DNA of 64,000 nucleotides from Porphyromonas gingivicanis JCM 15907 (GTDB lineage: Bacteria; Bacteroidota; Bacteroidia; Bacteroidales; Porphyromonadaceae): NCBI RefSeq assembly GCF_000614585.1, contig NZ_BAKX01000001.1, forward strand, positions 62,001 through 126,000, written 5' to 3'. The notes beneath the pieces were generated by a model. The model saw only the letters and a program-made list of their open reading frames with translations, had not been told where the DNA came from and did no database searches. The number at the start of each line of letters is the position of its first letter. Position 1 is the stretch's first letter. A program made the translations under genes and the position numbers. Below, piece after piece: positions 51,916 through 60,517 of this stretch.

Positions 51916-54084
51916 ATGAAAAAGTTTTATTTATTGCTTTTGGTTGCTCTATTGCTCCCAGCTTTTGCTTGGGGACAGCAACTATTTTCTGGAGGAGACG
52001 GTTCCGAAGGAAATCCTTATAAAATAGCCAATGAACAAGATTTGAATACTCTTTCAAAAATGGTAGCCGATAAGGCAAACAATAGCTTTGAAGGAAAATA
52101 TTTTACTCAAACGGCAGACATTCATCTTACTGGAGAAAACTTTACTCCTATCGGGGGGAATGCTACTGAATTAGTTCCTAACTGGGAAAAAGAAAGTTTT
52201 TTCAATGGTATGTACGATGGAGGTATGCACAAAATTTATAACCTCAACATTCATACCGAAGAGCAACTTTTAATGGATGGGGACGAATGGAATGGAGCAC
52301 GTTTCCGTGTAGCTCTTTTTGGAGCTATAGGAGGAAAAGCTGTTATTAAGAATGTTGTAGTAGCCAGTGGCCATATTTATGGGGCTGCCCATACAGCTAC
52401 CATAGTAGGGTGGATGCGAGAAGGGGCTCTTGTTAGCCATTGTAAAGTAGGCAATAAGGTGCATCTTTTCTCTCGTTATGTCGCAGGGGGAGTTGTTGCT
52501 GCTGCATTGAAAAATACAACGGTAGAAAAGTGTGTTAACTATGGGAATGTTCGCTCGTATGGAAATGCTGCTTTTACAGGTGTAGCTGGAGGTATAATTG
52601 CTAGCCCAAGTGATACCAAAGTAGAGGGGTGTGCAAACTTTGGAGATGTATACTCTGCTACCAGTTTTGTTGGAGGGATTGTCGGGTTATACCCATTAAC
52701 TCGCCCTGATGGACAAGAGTTTAATTATGTTTATCCTCCTATGCAAAGTTGTATGAATGCAGGGGATGTAAGCTCGCAGACTGGAGTAGCAGCTGGTTTG
52801 GCAGGAAGTTGGCCTTATGCACCTGCTGTTTCTACAGAAAATGGTAGGACTGCTGGAGAGAAGATCGCTCTCAAAAACTGTTATTCTTATGGTCAGGCTT
52901 ATGTCGCTACGAAGAAGACTTTTGGTCCTATAATTGGTTTTGTACAACGTCAGTTCCCCCAAAAGTCAGAAAAGACTTACTACAATGCCGATCGCTTTTT
53001 CTTTAAGGTAGATCCTAACTCTACAGATTCTGAGATCGCTTTTTTACATGGAGAGTCTAAGACTCACGCAGATATGCGTTCTGATGCTTTTATAGCAGAG
53101 ATAAATGAAGGTAGTCTTCATCCTTTTGAAAAGGATAAACATGGTATAAACTATGGTATGCCTGTTTTGAAGTGGATTAACGATAGCTATGATGCAGAGA
53201 TTGATGTACCTATCTACATGGAGAAAAATTTGACTCCAAGTGTATTTAAAGAAAAAGCTGGTACTTTCTTCCGTCCAAATAGAAGAGGAGAATTCATTAT
53301 GGTAAATAAGGATATGCAAACACCAAATATCCAAATGAAGAGTCTGGGACACTCTATCTATAGAGCTTGGGCATATCGTATATTTCCTATTAAGGGTGAA
53401 ACAAAATATCGTTTCTTTAATTCTACATCTCGTTTCCGTCGTCCTTTTAATGAAGATGGCAGTGTCAATGTACAGAATGAACCCAATGCAGCCGCTCACT
53501 GGCTCATTACTCCAGAGTTTGAGGTTACCAAAGAAAAACCATTTTTTGTATGGAAAGCCGGTTCTGAAAACGAAGTTTTAAAGGAGGGTTATAAGGTGTA
53601 TATTGGAGATGCTTCTGCTACTTCTCCAGAGCTCTTCAAGGATGCTCCACTTTTGTTTGAGACACAAGGAGAGGATGTGATGGTTGAAGTTCCAGAGAGT
53701 GCCTATGAAGAAGCTCACTATAAGTTCCATCATAGAGCGGTAGATCTTAAAGCCTATATTGGTAAAAAGGTGCGTCTCGCTTTTGTAGATGATACAAAAT
53801 ATGGTTTCTCTTTGATGTTGGGTCAATTTAATGTTGCAGAGACAGAAAAAGAGATTGCTATTGAAGAAATTTTACCTTCCGATCTTTATACCTTACGTAT
53901 GGAAGGTACTACCTTGTTGGCAGAAACTCAAGGAGAAAATCTTTACTTTGAGTTGTATGATATGACTGGGCAACGAGTAGCTATTGCAGAGAATAATCTT
54001 GTTTATACAGCTACAAAGGGAGTATATGTACTCAAAATCCAAGACTCCTTGAAGAGAACTCAAGTACGTAAGATTATAATCTAA
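51916..54084 (+). CDS. T9SS-exported surface protein with GLUG-like repeats and choice-of-anchor-like domain
   Basis: 722 aa. Signal peptide 1-20 (LLPAFAWGQ), then GSEGNPYKIANEQDLNTLS, a common start of GLUG-type surface proteins. Glycine-rich repeats follow with a repeated C-x-N-x-G pattern (CVNYGNV, CANFGDV, CMNAGDV, CYSYGQA), forming a probable beta-solenoid. Then a jelly-roll-like part (AAHWLITPEFEVTKEKPFFVWKAGS). The end (EEILPSDLYTLRMEGTTLLAE ... VRKIII) is a type A T9SS signal. Likely a surface adhesin or binding protein; the ligand is unknown. Single gene with a strong terminator. Confidence 0.78.
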   Translation: MKKFYLLLLVALLLPAFAWGQQLFSGGDGSEGNPYKIANEQDLNTLSKMVADKANNSFEGKYFTQTADIHLTGENFTPIGGNATELVPNWEKESFFNGMYDGGMHKIYNLNIHTEEQLLMDGDEWNGARFRVALFGAIGGKAVIKNVVVASGHIYGAAHTATIVGWMREGALVSHCKVGNKVHLFSRYVAGGVVAAALKNTTVEKCVNYGNVRSYGNAAFTGVAGGIIASPSDTKVEGCANFGDVYSATSFVGGIVGLYPLTRPDGQEFNYVYPPMQSCMNAGDVSSQTGVAAGLAGSWPYAPAVSTENGRTAGEKIALKNCYSYGQAYVATKKTFGPIIGFVQRQFPQKSEKTYYNADRFFFKVDPNSTDSEIAFLHGESKTHADMRSDAFIAEINEGSLHPFEKDKHGINYGMPVLKWINDSYDAEIDVPIYMEKNLTPSVFKEKAGTFFRPNRRGEFIMVNKDMQTPNIQMKSLGHSIYRAWAYRIFPIKGETKYRFFNSTSRFRRPFNEDGSVNVQNEPNAAAHWLITPEFEVTKEKPFFVWKAGSENEVLKEGYKVYIGDASATSPELFKDAPLLFETQGEDVMVEVPESAYEEAHYKFHHRAVDLKAYIGKKVRLAFVDDTKYGFSLMLGQFNVAETEKEIAIEEILPSDLYTLRMEGTTLLAETQGENLYFELYDMTGQRVAIAENNLVYTATKGVYVLKIQDSLKRTQVRKIII

Positions 54085-54140
54085 GGTTGAGATTGGATAG
54101 AGAGAAAGCTCTTTAGAGCTTTGTTCGATTTATTACTATG

Positions 54141-54178
54141 GATAAGGCTATCCGCCGAAACGGATAGCCTTATCTTTT
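54141..54178 (+). terminator. Intrinsic terminator of the GLUG/T9SS gene
   Basis: 14-bp perfect stem, GATAAGGCTATCCG (54141-54154) with its complement (54161-54174), 6-nt loop and TTTT. Confidence 0.88.
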
Positions 54179-54460
54179 GTCTTTGCTTGTCTCTTTTACT
54201 ATTCGATACTGGTGTCTCTTTCTACCCAGAAACTTCTGTGCTGGTAGAAGGATCTTTCAAAGGGTTAGCGCTTTCTTTCCGAACCTTCTGTGCAAACTCC
54301 TGAAACCTTTAATCTTTTTGGGGACAACCATTATACCTTTTGAGAAGAGGGAGGGCTACAGATAGTCAAGACAAATAAAAAAATGGAGTTTAAGGTTCGG
54401 ACTCTCCTTATTTTTATCTTGGTATATAGATTTTCGTAAAGATTGCTTTCAGTTGTTAGG
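54179..54460. other. Spacer before the rSAM/lipoprotein operon, no gene
   Basis: About 280 bp. A weak, imperfect hairpin (around 54379-54416, with A-rich and T-rich flanks) is the only structure seen. The reading frames over it have no coding features. Confidence 0.4.
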
Positions 54461-54492
54461 TTTGACCTTTTAGTTAATAATTATTACCTTTG
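54461..54492 (+). promoter_or_regulatory. Textbook promoter of the rSAM/lipoprotein operon; fixes its start codon
   Basis: TTTG (54461-54464), 20 nt, TACCTTTG (54485-54492): full match to the Bacteroidota consensus. Transcription from about 54499 rules out the TTG at 54490 as a start and points to the ATG at 54538, which has a Shine-Dalgarno-like AGGAG at 54524-54528. Confidence 0.78.
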
Positions 54493-54537
54493 GCTCTTAA
54501 GAGTAGGATAGTTATTCATATTCAGGAGATTTATAAA

Positions 54538-54858
54538 ATGAAAATAAAAAGCCTTCTTTCGAACTTCTATAAAGGAGTTGTGGGTGGACTAAAGGTCTTC
54601 GTAGCTTTCTCTTCGGCGTGTCTTATTGTTGCTTGTGGCGTTAAGAAGAGAACTGGAAGAGAACCCGTAGAGCCTCAATTGCCTATGGAGAGCGAAGAGA
54701 AGGAGATGGAGAAGTCTCGACCTCCCAAAGAGAGGGAGGAGATAAGACCCGTCTTGATGTATGGCACTCCCTATGATACCTATCAATTACGCGAAAAGAA
54801 GCAACAAAATCGTCCCAACAAAGACCTTCAAAAAGAGAGTAAGAAGGAGGGACGGTAA
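54538..54858 (+). CDS. Small charged lipoprotein with YGTP motif, rSAM/lipoprotein operon
   Basis: 106 aa from the ATG at 54538 (set by promoter and AGGAG). A hydrophobic stretch ends in the lipobox LIVAC, so the cysteine at about 33 is acylated. The rest is a short Glu/Lys/Arg/Pro-rich, probably unfolded chain (ESEEKEMEKSRPPKERE) with one tyrosine-rich patch, MYGTPYDTYQL. The YGTPxxx[Y/F] pattern recurs in the next lipoprotein (EYGTPEAEFEV). I propose it as a second candidate substrate of the downstream radical SAM enzyme. No known family was recognised. Confidence 0.68.
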   Translation: MKIKSLLSNFYKGVVGGLKVFVAFSSACLIVACGVKKRTGREPVEPQLPMESEEKEMEKSRPPKEREEIRPVLMYGTPYDTYQLREKKQQNRPNKDLQKESKKEGR

Positions 54859-54905
54859 TCTTATTTCTATATAGAGTAGTACACACAATTAAACATACCA
54901 ACACT

Positions 54906-55358
54906 ATGAAAAAAGTTTATCGTAAGGTTTCTATTTTAGTCGCTTCTCTATTAGGTTCGCTCTTTGCTTGGTGGGGTACTTCTTCTTGTATCTCTATTGG
55001 TCCCAGAGTAGAGTATGGTACCCCTGAGGCTGAATTTGAGGTAAAAGCTACCGTTCTCTCGGATGATAATAGCCCCATCAAAGGTCTCCAAGTACAATTG
55101 TTGGACGAGAAAGGCAAGGTTGTAAAAGACACAGAATATACCAATCGTAGGGGAGAGGTAGAGTTGGAAGAGGAAATACACTTCTTGAACAATCAAGAGC
55201 GCAAGGTACGTGTAGTTGATGTCGATGGTGCTCAAAATGGTCTTTGGGAAAATAAAGAGATTACCGTGCGCGTGAAGGATAGTTACGTGAGTCAAGAAGG
55301 GCGTTGGCGAAAAAAAGCAGAACAGAAGGTAACTATTCGTATGACTCGCAAGAGATAG
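54906..55358 (+). CDS. Putative lipoprotein of the rSAM/lipoprotein system
   Basis: 150 aa. Hydrophobic N-terminus ending WGTSSC (lipobox-like, Cys about 28). Then VEYGTPEAEFEVKATV, and a probable Ig-like or carboxypeptidase-regulatory-like fold: SDDNSPIKGLQVQLLDEKGKVV, TEYTNRRGEVELEEE. This layout, acylated Cys, then YGTP-x-x-x-F, then a small beta domain, matches what I recall of lipoproteins encoded next to radical SAM enzymes in Bacteroidetes. The product and purpose of that pair are not known. 47 bp after the first lipoprotein, 27 bp before the rSAM gene: one operon. Confidence 0.75.
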   Translation: MKKVYRKVSILVASLLGSLFAWWGTSSCISIGPRVEYGTPEAEFEVKATVLSDDNSPIKGLQVQLLDEKGKVVKDTEYTNRRGEVELEEEIHFLNNQERKVRVVDVDGAQNGLWENKEITVRVKDSYVSQEGRWRKKAEQKVTIRMTRKR

Positions 55359-55385
55359 TTCTAAAAGCGTATAGCAAAATAGATT

Positions 55386-56483
55386 ATGAGTGGTTCTAAG
55401 CTAACTTTTTCTCAGCGTATCGGTTTAGAACGGCATCGTATACTTCGTAAAAAACTTGCAGTAGAGCATCCGTTACGTACTCTCTTTTGGGAGTGTACGT
55501 TGCGGTGTAATTTGGCGTGTAAGCACTGTGGTAGCGATTGTCATGTATCTTCCGATTCTAAAGAACTTTCGAAGGAGGAATTTCTTTCGATTATAGATTC
55601 AATTACCCCCCACGTAGACCCTCATAAGGTTTTAATCATCTTTACGGGTGGTGAAGCTCTACTCCGTCCCGATTTGCCTGAGATAGGTAGGGAACTGTAT
55701 CAAAGAGAGTACCCTTGGGGGATAGTAACCAACGGTATGCTACTCGATGAGGAGCGCTTGGCAATGCTTTTGAAAAGTGGATTACATACTCTAACTATAA
55801 GCTTAGATGGTTTTGAAGAGGCACATAATTACCTGAGGGGACACCCACAGAGTTATACTCGTGCCGAGCGTGCCGTACACCTTATGGCACAAACTTCAAC
55901 GGTCAATTGGGATGTTGTAACTTGTGTTAATCCTATGAACTTTTCCACTCTCTCTACTTTTCGAGATCATCTTATCAATATTGGGCTCAAACAGTGGCGT
56001 CTTTTTACTATATTTCCTGTGGGGCGTGCGGCGCAAGACCCTAATTTGCAACTTTCTGACGAAGACTTTTATCGCCTGATGGAGTTTATCAGAGATACCA
56101 ATAAAGAGGGAAGAATAGAGGTGTCGTACGGTTGTGAAGGCTTCTTAGGAGGCTTTGAAAAAGAGGTGCGAGACAACTATTATATATGTAGTGCAGGGCT
56201 TCAGGTAGCCTCCATCTTGTGCGATGGTACAATTAGCTCTTGCCCCAGCATACGTTTCGATTATAAGCAGGGCAATGCTTTACAAGAGGACTTTTGGAAT
56301 GTGTGGCAAAAGAGGTTTTTGCCTTACCGAGATCGCTCTTGGGCTAAGAGGGGCGAATGTGTCCGATGTGAGCATTGGAGATACTGTGAGGGGAACGGAA
56401 TGCACCTACACGATGATGATGGCAAACTTCTTGTATGTCATTATAAACGATTAGAGCAAGCTGAAAGGAAGCTCTTTACCTAA
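55386..56483 (+). CDS. Radical SAM/SPASM enzyme of the rSAM/lipoprotein system
   Basis: 365 aa. The [4Fe-4S] radical SAM motif C41-x3-C45-x2-C48 is in LRCNLACKHCG; the SAM-binding GGE is in FTGGEALLRP (88-90). The C-terminal SPASM region has Cys268, Cys279, Cys286, Cys325, Cys328, Cys334 and Cys351, enough for auxiliary clusters, as in enzymes that modify peptides or proteins. The location beside two lipoproteins with a shared YGTP motif makes these the likely substrates (inference). The modification is unknown. Alternatives such as an anaerobic sulfatase-maturing-type role are less likely, as no sulfatase is near. Confidence 0.85.
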   Translation: MSGSKLTFSQRIGLERHRILRKKLAVEHPLRTLFWECTLRCNLACKHCGSDCHVSSDSKELSKEEFLSIIDSITPHVDPHKVLIIFTGGEALLRPDLPEIGRELYQREYPWGIVTNGMLLDEERLAMLLKSGLHTLTISLDGFEEAHNYLRGHPQSYTRAERAVHLMAQTSTVNWDVVTCVNPMNFSTLSTFRDHLINIGLKQWRLFTIFPVGRAAQDPNLQLSDEDFYRLMEFIRDTNKEGRIEVSYGCEGFLGGFEKEVRDNYYICSAGLQVASILCDGTISSCPSIRFDYKQGNALQEDFWNVWQKRFLPYRDRSWAKRGECVRCEHWRYCEGNGMHLHDDDGKLLVCHYKRLEQAERKLFT

Positions 56484-56523
56484 GAGGGGGCTTGCCATAA
56501 TGGCTCTATAAACTCTTTGTCGT

Positions 56524-58650
56524 ATGAATAAAAAATCGATTAATGCCTATATCATTTCGGGACGTATAGCGCAAGCTATAGAGTTACTACAGGCTGCGGT
56601 GATACGTCCCTCGCAATATGCCGTACAGACTCGTTTAGAACAGTTAAGAGATAATTATCTCTCAATGCTTACCTATCTGCGTCAGGGAGTCGAAGATAAA
56701 GAGCAGGAACGCATCATTCTTTATATGAAGCGAGAGTTGCTTGTAATTTCTGAAAAACTGTATAGAGAGGAGCAGAAGTATGTTTCCAGCCATAAATACT
56801 ATCATACATTGAAAGTGCGCGAGGCGCAGAGTGCTATGTCTTTGGAGGCTCTCTTAGAGGAATTGCTCCAACCAGCTTTGAAAGAGCAGAATAGAAGTTC
56901 TTTCGATCATTTGGTTAATTTCCTTTTCGAGACTCTCTGGACTTCAGAGACTATTACGAACCAACAGATGGGGCTTTTGGCTCAATGCGATGAGTATGTA
57001 CGTCTGACAGCAGTCTCGGCTCTTACGCTCGGATTGATGCAGTATTGGGACCTCTCGAAATTTTCTTTCCTCTGCCATGAGCTGGAGCGAGAAGATTGTA
57101 GTGTAGACTATCGTGTTCGACTGGTTTTTGCTCTATTTCTCTTCCTCAATCATTACAGAGAACGTTTATCCTTATATCGAGAAGAGTTATCTCCTTTGAT
57201 AGATGGGGTAGTACAAACTCCTTACTTTAAGGAGACTTTTCTCTCTATATGGATGCGTTATATCTATGCAATGGATACGGCTCGGGTGGCAGATATAATT
57301 CAAAATAATCTTCCAGGACTACTCAAGAAAGTAGGACCTAAATTGCGAGATGTTATGGGAGATAAGGAAGAAATAGATTTAGCAGATTTGAGTGAGAGTG
57401 ACGACCCTGAACTCCTCTCTTTGGAGGCTAAATTGAGAGACTTTGGTATGCTCGAAGAAGAGGGGGCGGATACAATGCATGTTTCCTTTAAGGATTTGAA
57501 GGGAGACTACTTTTTTAGTGATCTCTCTGCTTGGTTTCTGCCTTTTGATACAGAACATGGAAGGGTGCTTAGGGTATTGGAGCGTAATGAAGCTATGCGT
57601 ACCATGTTACCTATCTTTTCACAGAAGTTGTGCGACTCAGATCTCTACTCTTTCATTACTACTATTGATAAAATGCCCATGGGAGGCAATTTAGTGGTGG
57701 GAGGAATGCCTATGGATGTCGCTAACGAAGCTCTGAAAGACCAGATCGAAGAGGCCAAGGGACGAGAGTTGGATTACGAGCGTTCTATCCTCTACGCCAC
57801 GAAAAAGTATGTGGAGAATTACTATAGATTTTGCAAAATTCACCCTGATCGAGAGCAGTTTACAGACCCATTTGAGCGACATTATACCCCCGATATTTCC
57901 TTTCTTTATCCCCATATAAATATCAATCTACTCCTTTCAGAGGGGGCTCTTTTCTTGTACAAAAAGAGGCATTATAGAGATGCTTTATCTCTCTTTCAGG
58001 CTCTTTCTAAGCGAGAGACCGTAGATAGTACCCTCTTTGTACGTATGGCTTATTGCTATTATTTTGAAGGGGAGTATGCCAAAGCTATAATGGCTTTTGA
58101 ACATGCTGATTTAATTCAAGATGTTTCTCTTACAGCTCGAAAAAAATGGGCGCGTTGCTATCGTCATTTAGGACAGACTGCTACAGCTGTAACTTTATAT
58201 AGAGACCTTTTGGAGCGTTATCCAGAGCAAGAGGAACTTTTGCTCGAACTCTCTGCTCTTCTTATCGAAGAGGGAGCCTATGCAGATGCCTTGCCTCATT
58301 TGTATAAGTATGAATTTACCTCTTCAGAGCCTATTAAGGCGCAGCGTCCCATAGCTTGGTGTTTATTACTTAGTGGAGACTTGGAGCGAGCTTATAGGTA
58401 TTATGAGGACATTGTACATCGAGAGGCTCCTTTGGCGAGTGATTTCTTAAATGCGGGCTATGTGGCTTGCGCTTTGAAAAAGAACTCTGAGGCACTTGTC
58501 TTATTTCAAAAAGCAGCACAGCAGTATCTTTCTCAAGAAAAACTCTTTGACGAAGTTACTGCAGACTTACCCCTGTTAGAAAGTCTTTTAGATAGGGAAA
58601 ACCTCTTTGTCCTCCTCGATGGGGCTGTTGCGCTTACTAAGAAAGAGTAG
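56524..58650 (+). CDS. Large tetratricopeptide-repeat protein, function unknown
   Basis: 708 aa, no signal peptide, so probably cytoplasmic. The N-terminal helical part (MNKKSINAYIISGRIAQAIELLQ) is followed by alpha-helical sequence and, from about 500, clear TPR units: FQALSKRETVDSTLFVRMAYCYYFEGEYAKAIMAFEHADLIQD, then ALPHLYKYEF and SEALVLFQKAAQQY. It follows the rSAM gene by 40 bp and may share its transcript. I do not recognise its role; it may be unrelated to the rSAM system. Confidence 0.72.
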   Translation: MNKKSINAYIISGRIAQAIELLQAAVIRPSQYAVQTRLEQLRDNYLSMLTYLRQGVEDKEQERIILYMKRELLVISEKLYREEQKYVSSHKYYHTLKVREAQSAMSLEALLEELLQPALKEQNRSSFDHLVNFLFETLWTSETITNQQMGLLAQCDEYVRLTAVSALTLGLMQYWDLSKFSFLCHELEREDCSVDYRVRLVFALFLFLNHYRERLSLYREELSPLIDGVVQTPYFKETFLSIWMRYIYAMDTARVADIIQNNLPGLLKKVGPKLRDVMGDKEEIDLADLSESDDPELLSLEAKLRDFGMLEEEGADTMHVSFKDLKGDYFFSDLSAWFLPFDTEHGRVLRVLERNEAMRTMLPIFSQKLCDSDLYSFITTIDKMPMGGNLVVGGMPMDVANEALKDQIEEAKGRELDYERSILYATKKYVENYYRFCKIHPDREQFTDPFERHYTPDISFLYPHININLLLSEGALFLYKKRHYRDALSLFQALSKRETVDSTLFVRMAYCYYFEGEYAKAIMAFEHADLIQDVSLTARKKWARCYRHLGQTATAVTLYRDLLERYPEQEELLLELSALLIEEGAYADALPHLYKYEFTSSEPIKAQRPIAWCLLLSGDLERAYRYYEDIVHREAPLASDFLNAGYVACALKKNSEALVLFQKAAQQYLSQEKLFDEVTADLPLLESLLDRENLFVLLDGAVALTKKE

Positions 58651-58698
58651 TTGGGCAATGAGGCATCCCAACAAGTATTTATGATACATATTTAGTTA

Positions 58699-59961
58699 AT
58701 GGCTATGAATATACAAGATTTCAATTTCTCTGGTAAGAGAACCTTTGTGCGTGTCGATTTTAATGTTCCGCTGAACGATGCAATGACTATTACCGATGAT
58801 ACTCGTATGCGTGCTGCTTTGCCCACGCTCCAAAAGGTAATTAAAGACGGAGGTCGCTTGGTTATTGCCTCTCATTTGGGACGGCCTAAAGGGGTAAGCG
58901 AGGCTTTGTCGATGCGTCATTTAGTTCCTCATTTGTCAGAATTGTTGGGAAAAGAGGTCGCTTTTGTTGCGGACTCTGTGGGAGAGGAGGTAGAGAGAGC
59001 AATTCATGCTCTCAAGAATGGAGATGTACTCCTTTTAGAAAATCTTCGTTTTTACGAAGAAGAAGAGGGTAAGCCACGAGGTTTGGCAGATGATATTTCC
59101 GAGGAAGAGAAGAAAGTAGCTAAGAAAGCTGTGAAGGAGCGTCAGAAGGTCTTTGCTCAACGCTTGGCATCAATGGTAGATTGTTATGTAAATGATGCTT
59201 TTGGTACTGCACATCGAGCACATGCCTCTACGGCACTAATTGCCGATTCTTTCGATAAAGAGCATAAGATGTTTGGTTTCTTAATGGAGCAAGAAGTAAA
59301 GGCTGTAGAACGAGTACTTAATAATATTCAACGTCCTTTTGTGGCTATAATGGGTGGCTCTAAGGTCTCTTCGAAGATTGATATTATAGAAAATCTTTTG
59401 GACAAAGTAGATACACTTATAATTACTGGAGGGATGAGCTTCACTTTTGCTAAGGCTTTTGGTGGCAAGATTGGCAATTCGCTCTGTGAAGACGATAAGT
59501 TGGAAGTAGCCCGTTCTGTAGTAGAGAGGGCAAAGTCTAAGGGGGTACGCCTTATTCTCCCAGTTGACTGTAAAATAGCCGATGCTTTTAGCAACGATGC
59601 ACACACCCAATTTGCTTCTGTAGACCAAATACCCGACGGTTGGATGGGGTTAGATGTAGGCCCAGAAACGGCTAAACTTTATGAAGAGGCTATTCTTTCG
59701 GCTAAGACTATCCTATGGAATGGCCCTGCTGGGGTGTTTGAAATGAGCAATTTTAGAGAAGGATCTAAAGCTTTGGCGGAGTCTATTGCTAAGGCTACAG
59801 AGAAGGGAGCTTACTCTCTTGTAGGAGGTGGCGACAGCGTTGCTTGTGCTCATCTTTTTGAGGTAACGGACAGAGTTTCTTATGTCTCTACGGGAGGAGG
59901 AGCTTTGTTGGAAGCTATTGAGGGAAAAGTATTACCCGGTATAGCAGCCGTTAATCAATAA
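58699..59961 (+). CDS. pgk: Phosphoglycerate kinase
   Basis: Glycolytic enzyme: 1,3-bisphosphoglycerate + ADP to 3-phosphoglycerate + ATP. Signature [13 protein letters not shown], substrate site [20 protein letters not shown], and the C-terminal nucleotide part [10 protein letters not shown] and GGGDSVAC. 420 aa, slightly longer than usual because of a charged insert (about 120-150, [17 protein letters not shown]). Start at the ATG at 58699; a second ATG lies one codon on. The upstream TATTTATG near 58675 is a weak promoter match. Confidence 0.95.
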   Translation: MAMNIQDFNFSGKRTFVRVDFNVPLNDAMTITDDTRMRAALPTLQKVIKDGGRLVIASHLGRPKGVSEALSMRHLVPHLSELLGKEVAFVADSVGEEVERAIHALKNGDVLLLENLRFYEEEEGKPRGLADDISEEEKKVAKKAVKERQKVFAQRLASMVDCYVNDAFGTAHRAHASTALIADSFDKEHKMFGFLMEQEVKAVERVLNNIQRPFVAIMGGSKVSSKIDIIENLLDKVDTLIITGGMSFTFAKAFGGKIGNSLCEDDKLEVARSVVERAKSKGVRLILPVDCKIADAFSNDAHTQFASVDQIPDGWMGLDVGPETAKLYEEAILSAKTILWNGPAGVFEMSNFREGSKALAESIAKATEKGAYSLVGGGDSVACAHLFEVTDRVSYVSTGGGALLEAIEGKVLPGIAAVNQ

Positions 59962-59974
59962 ACACTTTTCTGTA

Positions 59975-60517
59975 ATGGACTTTTCTTTTCGTCCTTATCG
60001 CACTACAGAGAAACATGTTTTATCTCAAGTTCGAACTCTGATGGAGGAAGCTTTTCCTCCATCGGAGCGAAGAGCTTGGAAAGATTTTGAGCAATTGCTT
60101 TCTTCGGAGCCTCGTTTTACCCTTTTTCTTTTATACAGGAAGGACTCTTTGTTGGGCTTTTTTACTCTTTGGGATTTAGATTCCTTTTTTTATGGGGAGC
60201 ATTTTGCTCTTTTTCCGAGTCGTCGTGGAAGTGGAATGGGACAAGTTTTTTTAGAGAAGATTTGTGCTTATGCTCGAGAGCGACAAAAGCCTTTGGTTTT
60301 AGAGGTAGAGCGTCCCGAAGATGAGCTTACACGGAGGCGACTTGAGTTCTATTTGCGTAATTCTTTTTCTCTCTTATCAAGGGAGTATATTCAGCCATCG
60401 TATGCTTTGAACTCTCCTGAAGTACCTATGTATCTCTTGGGGACTTTGCCTGCTGATGAGGCTTCAATATCGACCTATGTTTTATGTATCAAGCAAGCCG
60501 TTTATACTCGTTTTTGA
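59975..60517 (+). CDS. GNAT family N-acetyltransferase
   Basis: 180 aa. Acetyl-CoA-binding motif A is seen in PSRRGSGMGQVFLEKICAYA; the preceding strand is SLLGFFTLWDLDSFFYGEHFAL. The substrate is not predictable from sequence. It starts 13 bp after pgk and its last 34 bp overlap the start of the PAP2 gene, so these are likely in one transcript. Confidence 0.82.
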   Translation: MDFSFRPYRTTEKHVLSQVRTLMEEAFPPSERRAWKDFEQLLSSEPRFTLFLLYRKDSLLGFFTLWDLDSFFYGEHFALFPSRRGSGMGQVFLEKICAYARERQKPLVLEVERPEDELTRRRLEFYLRNSFSLLSREYIQPSYALNSPEVPMYLLGTLPADEASISTYVLCIKQAVYTRF

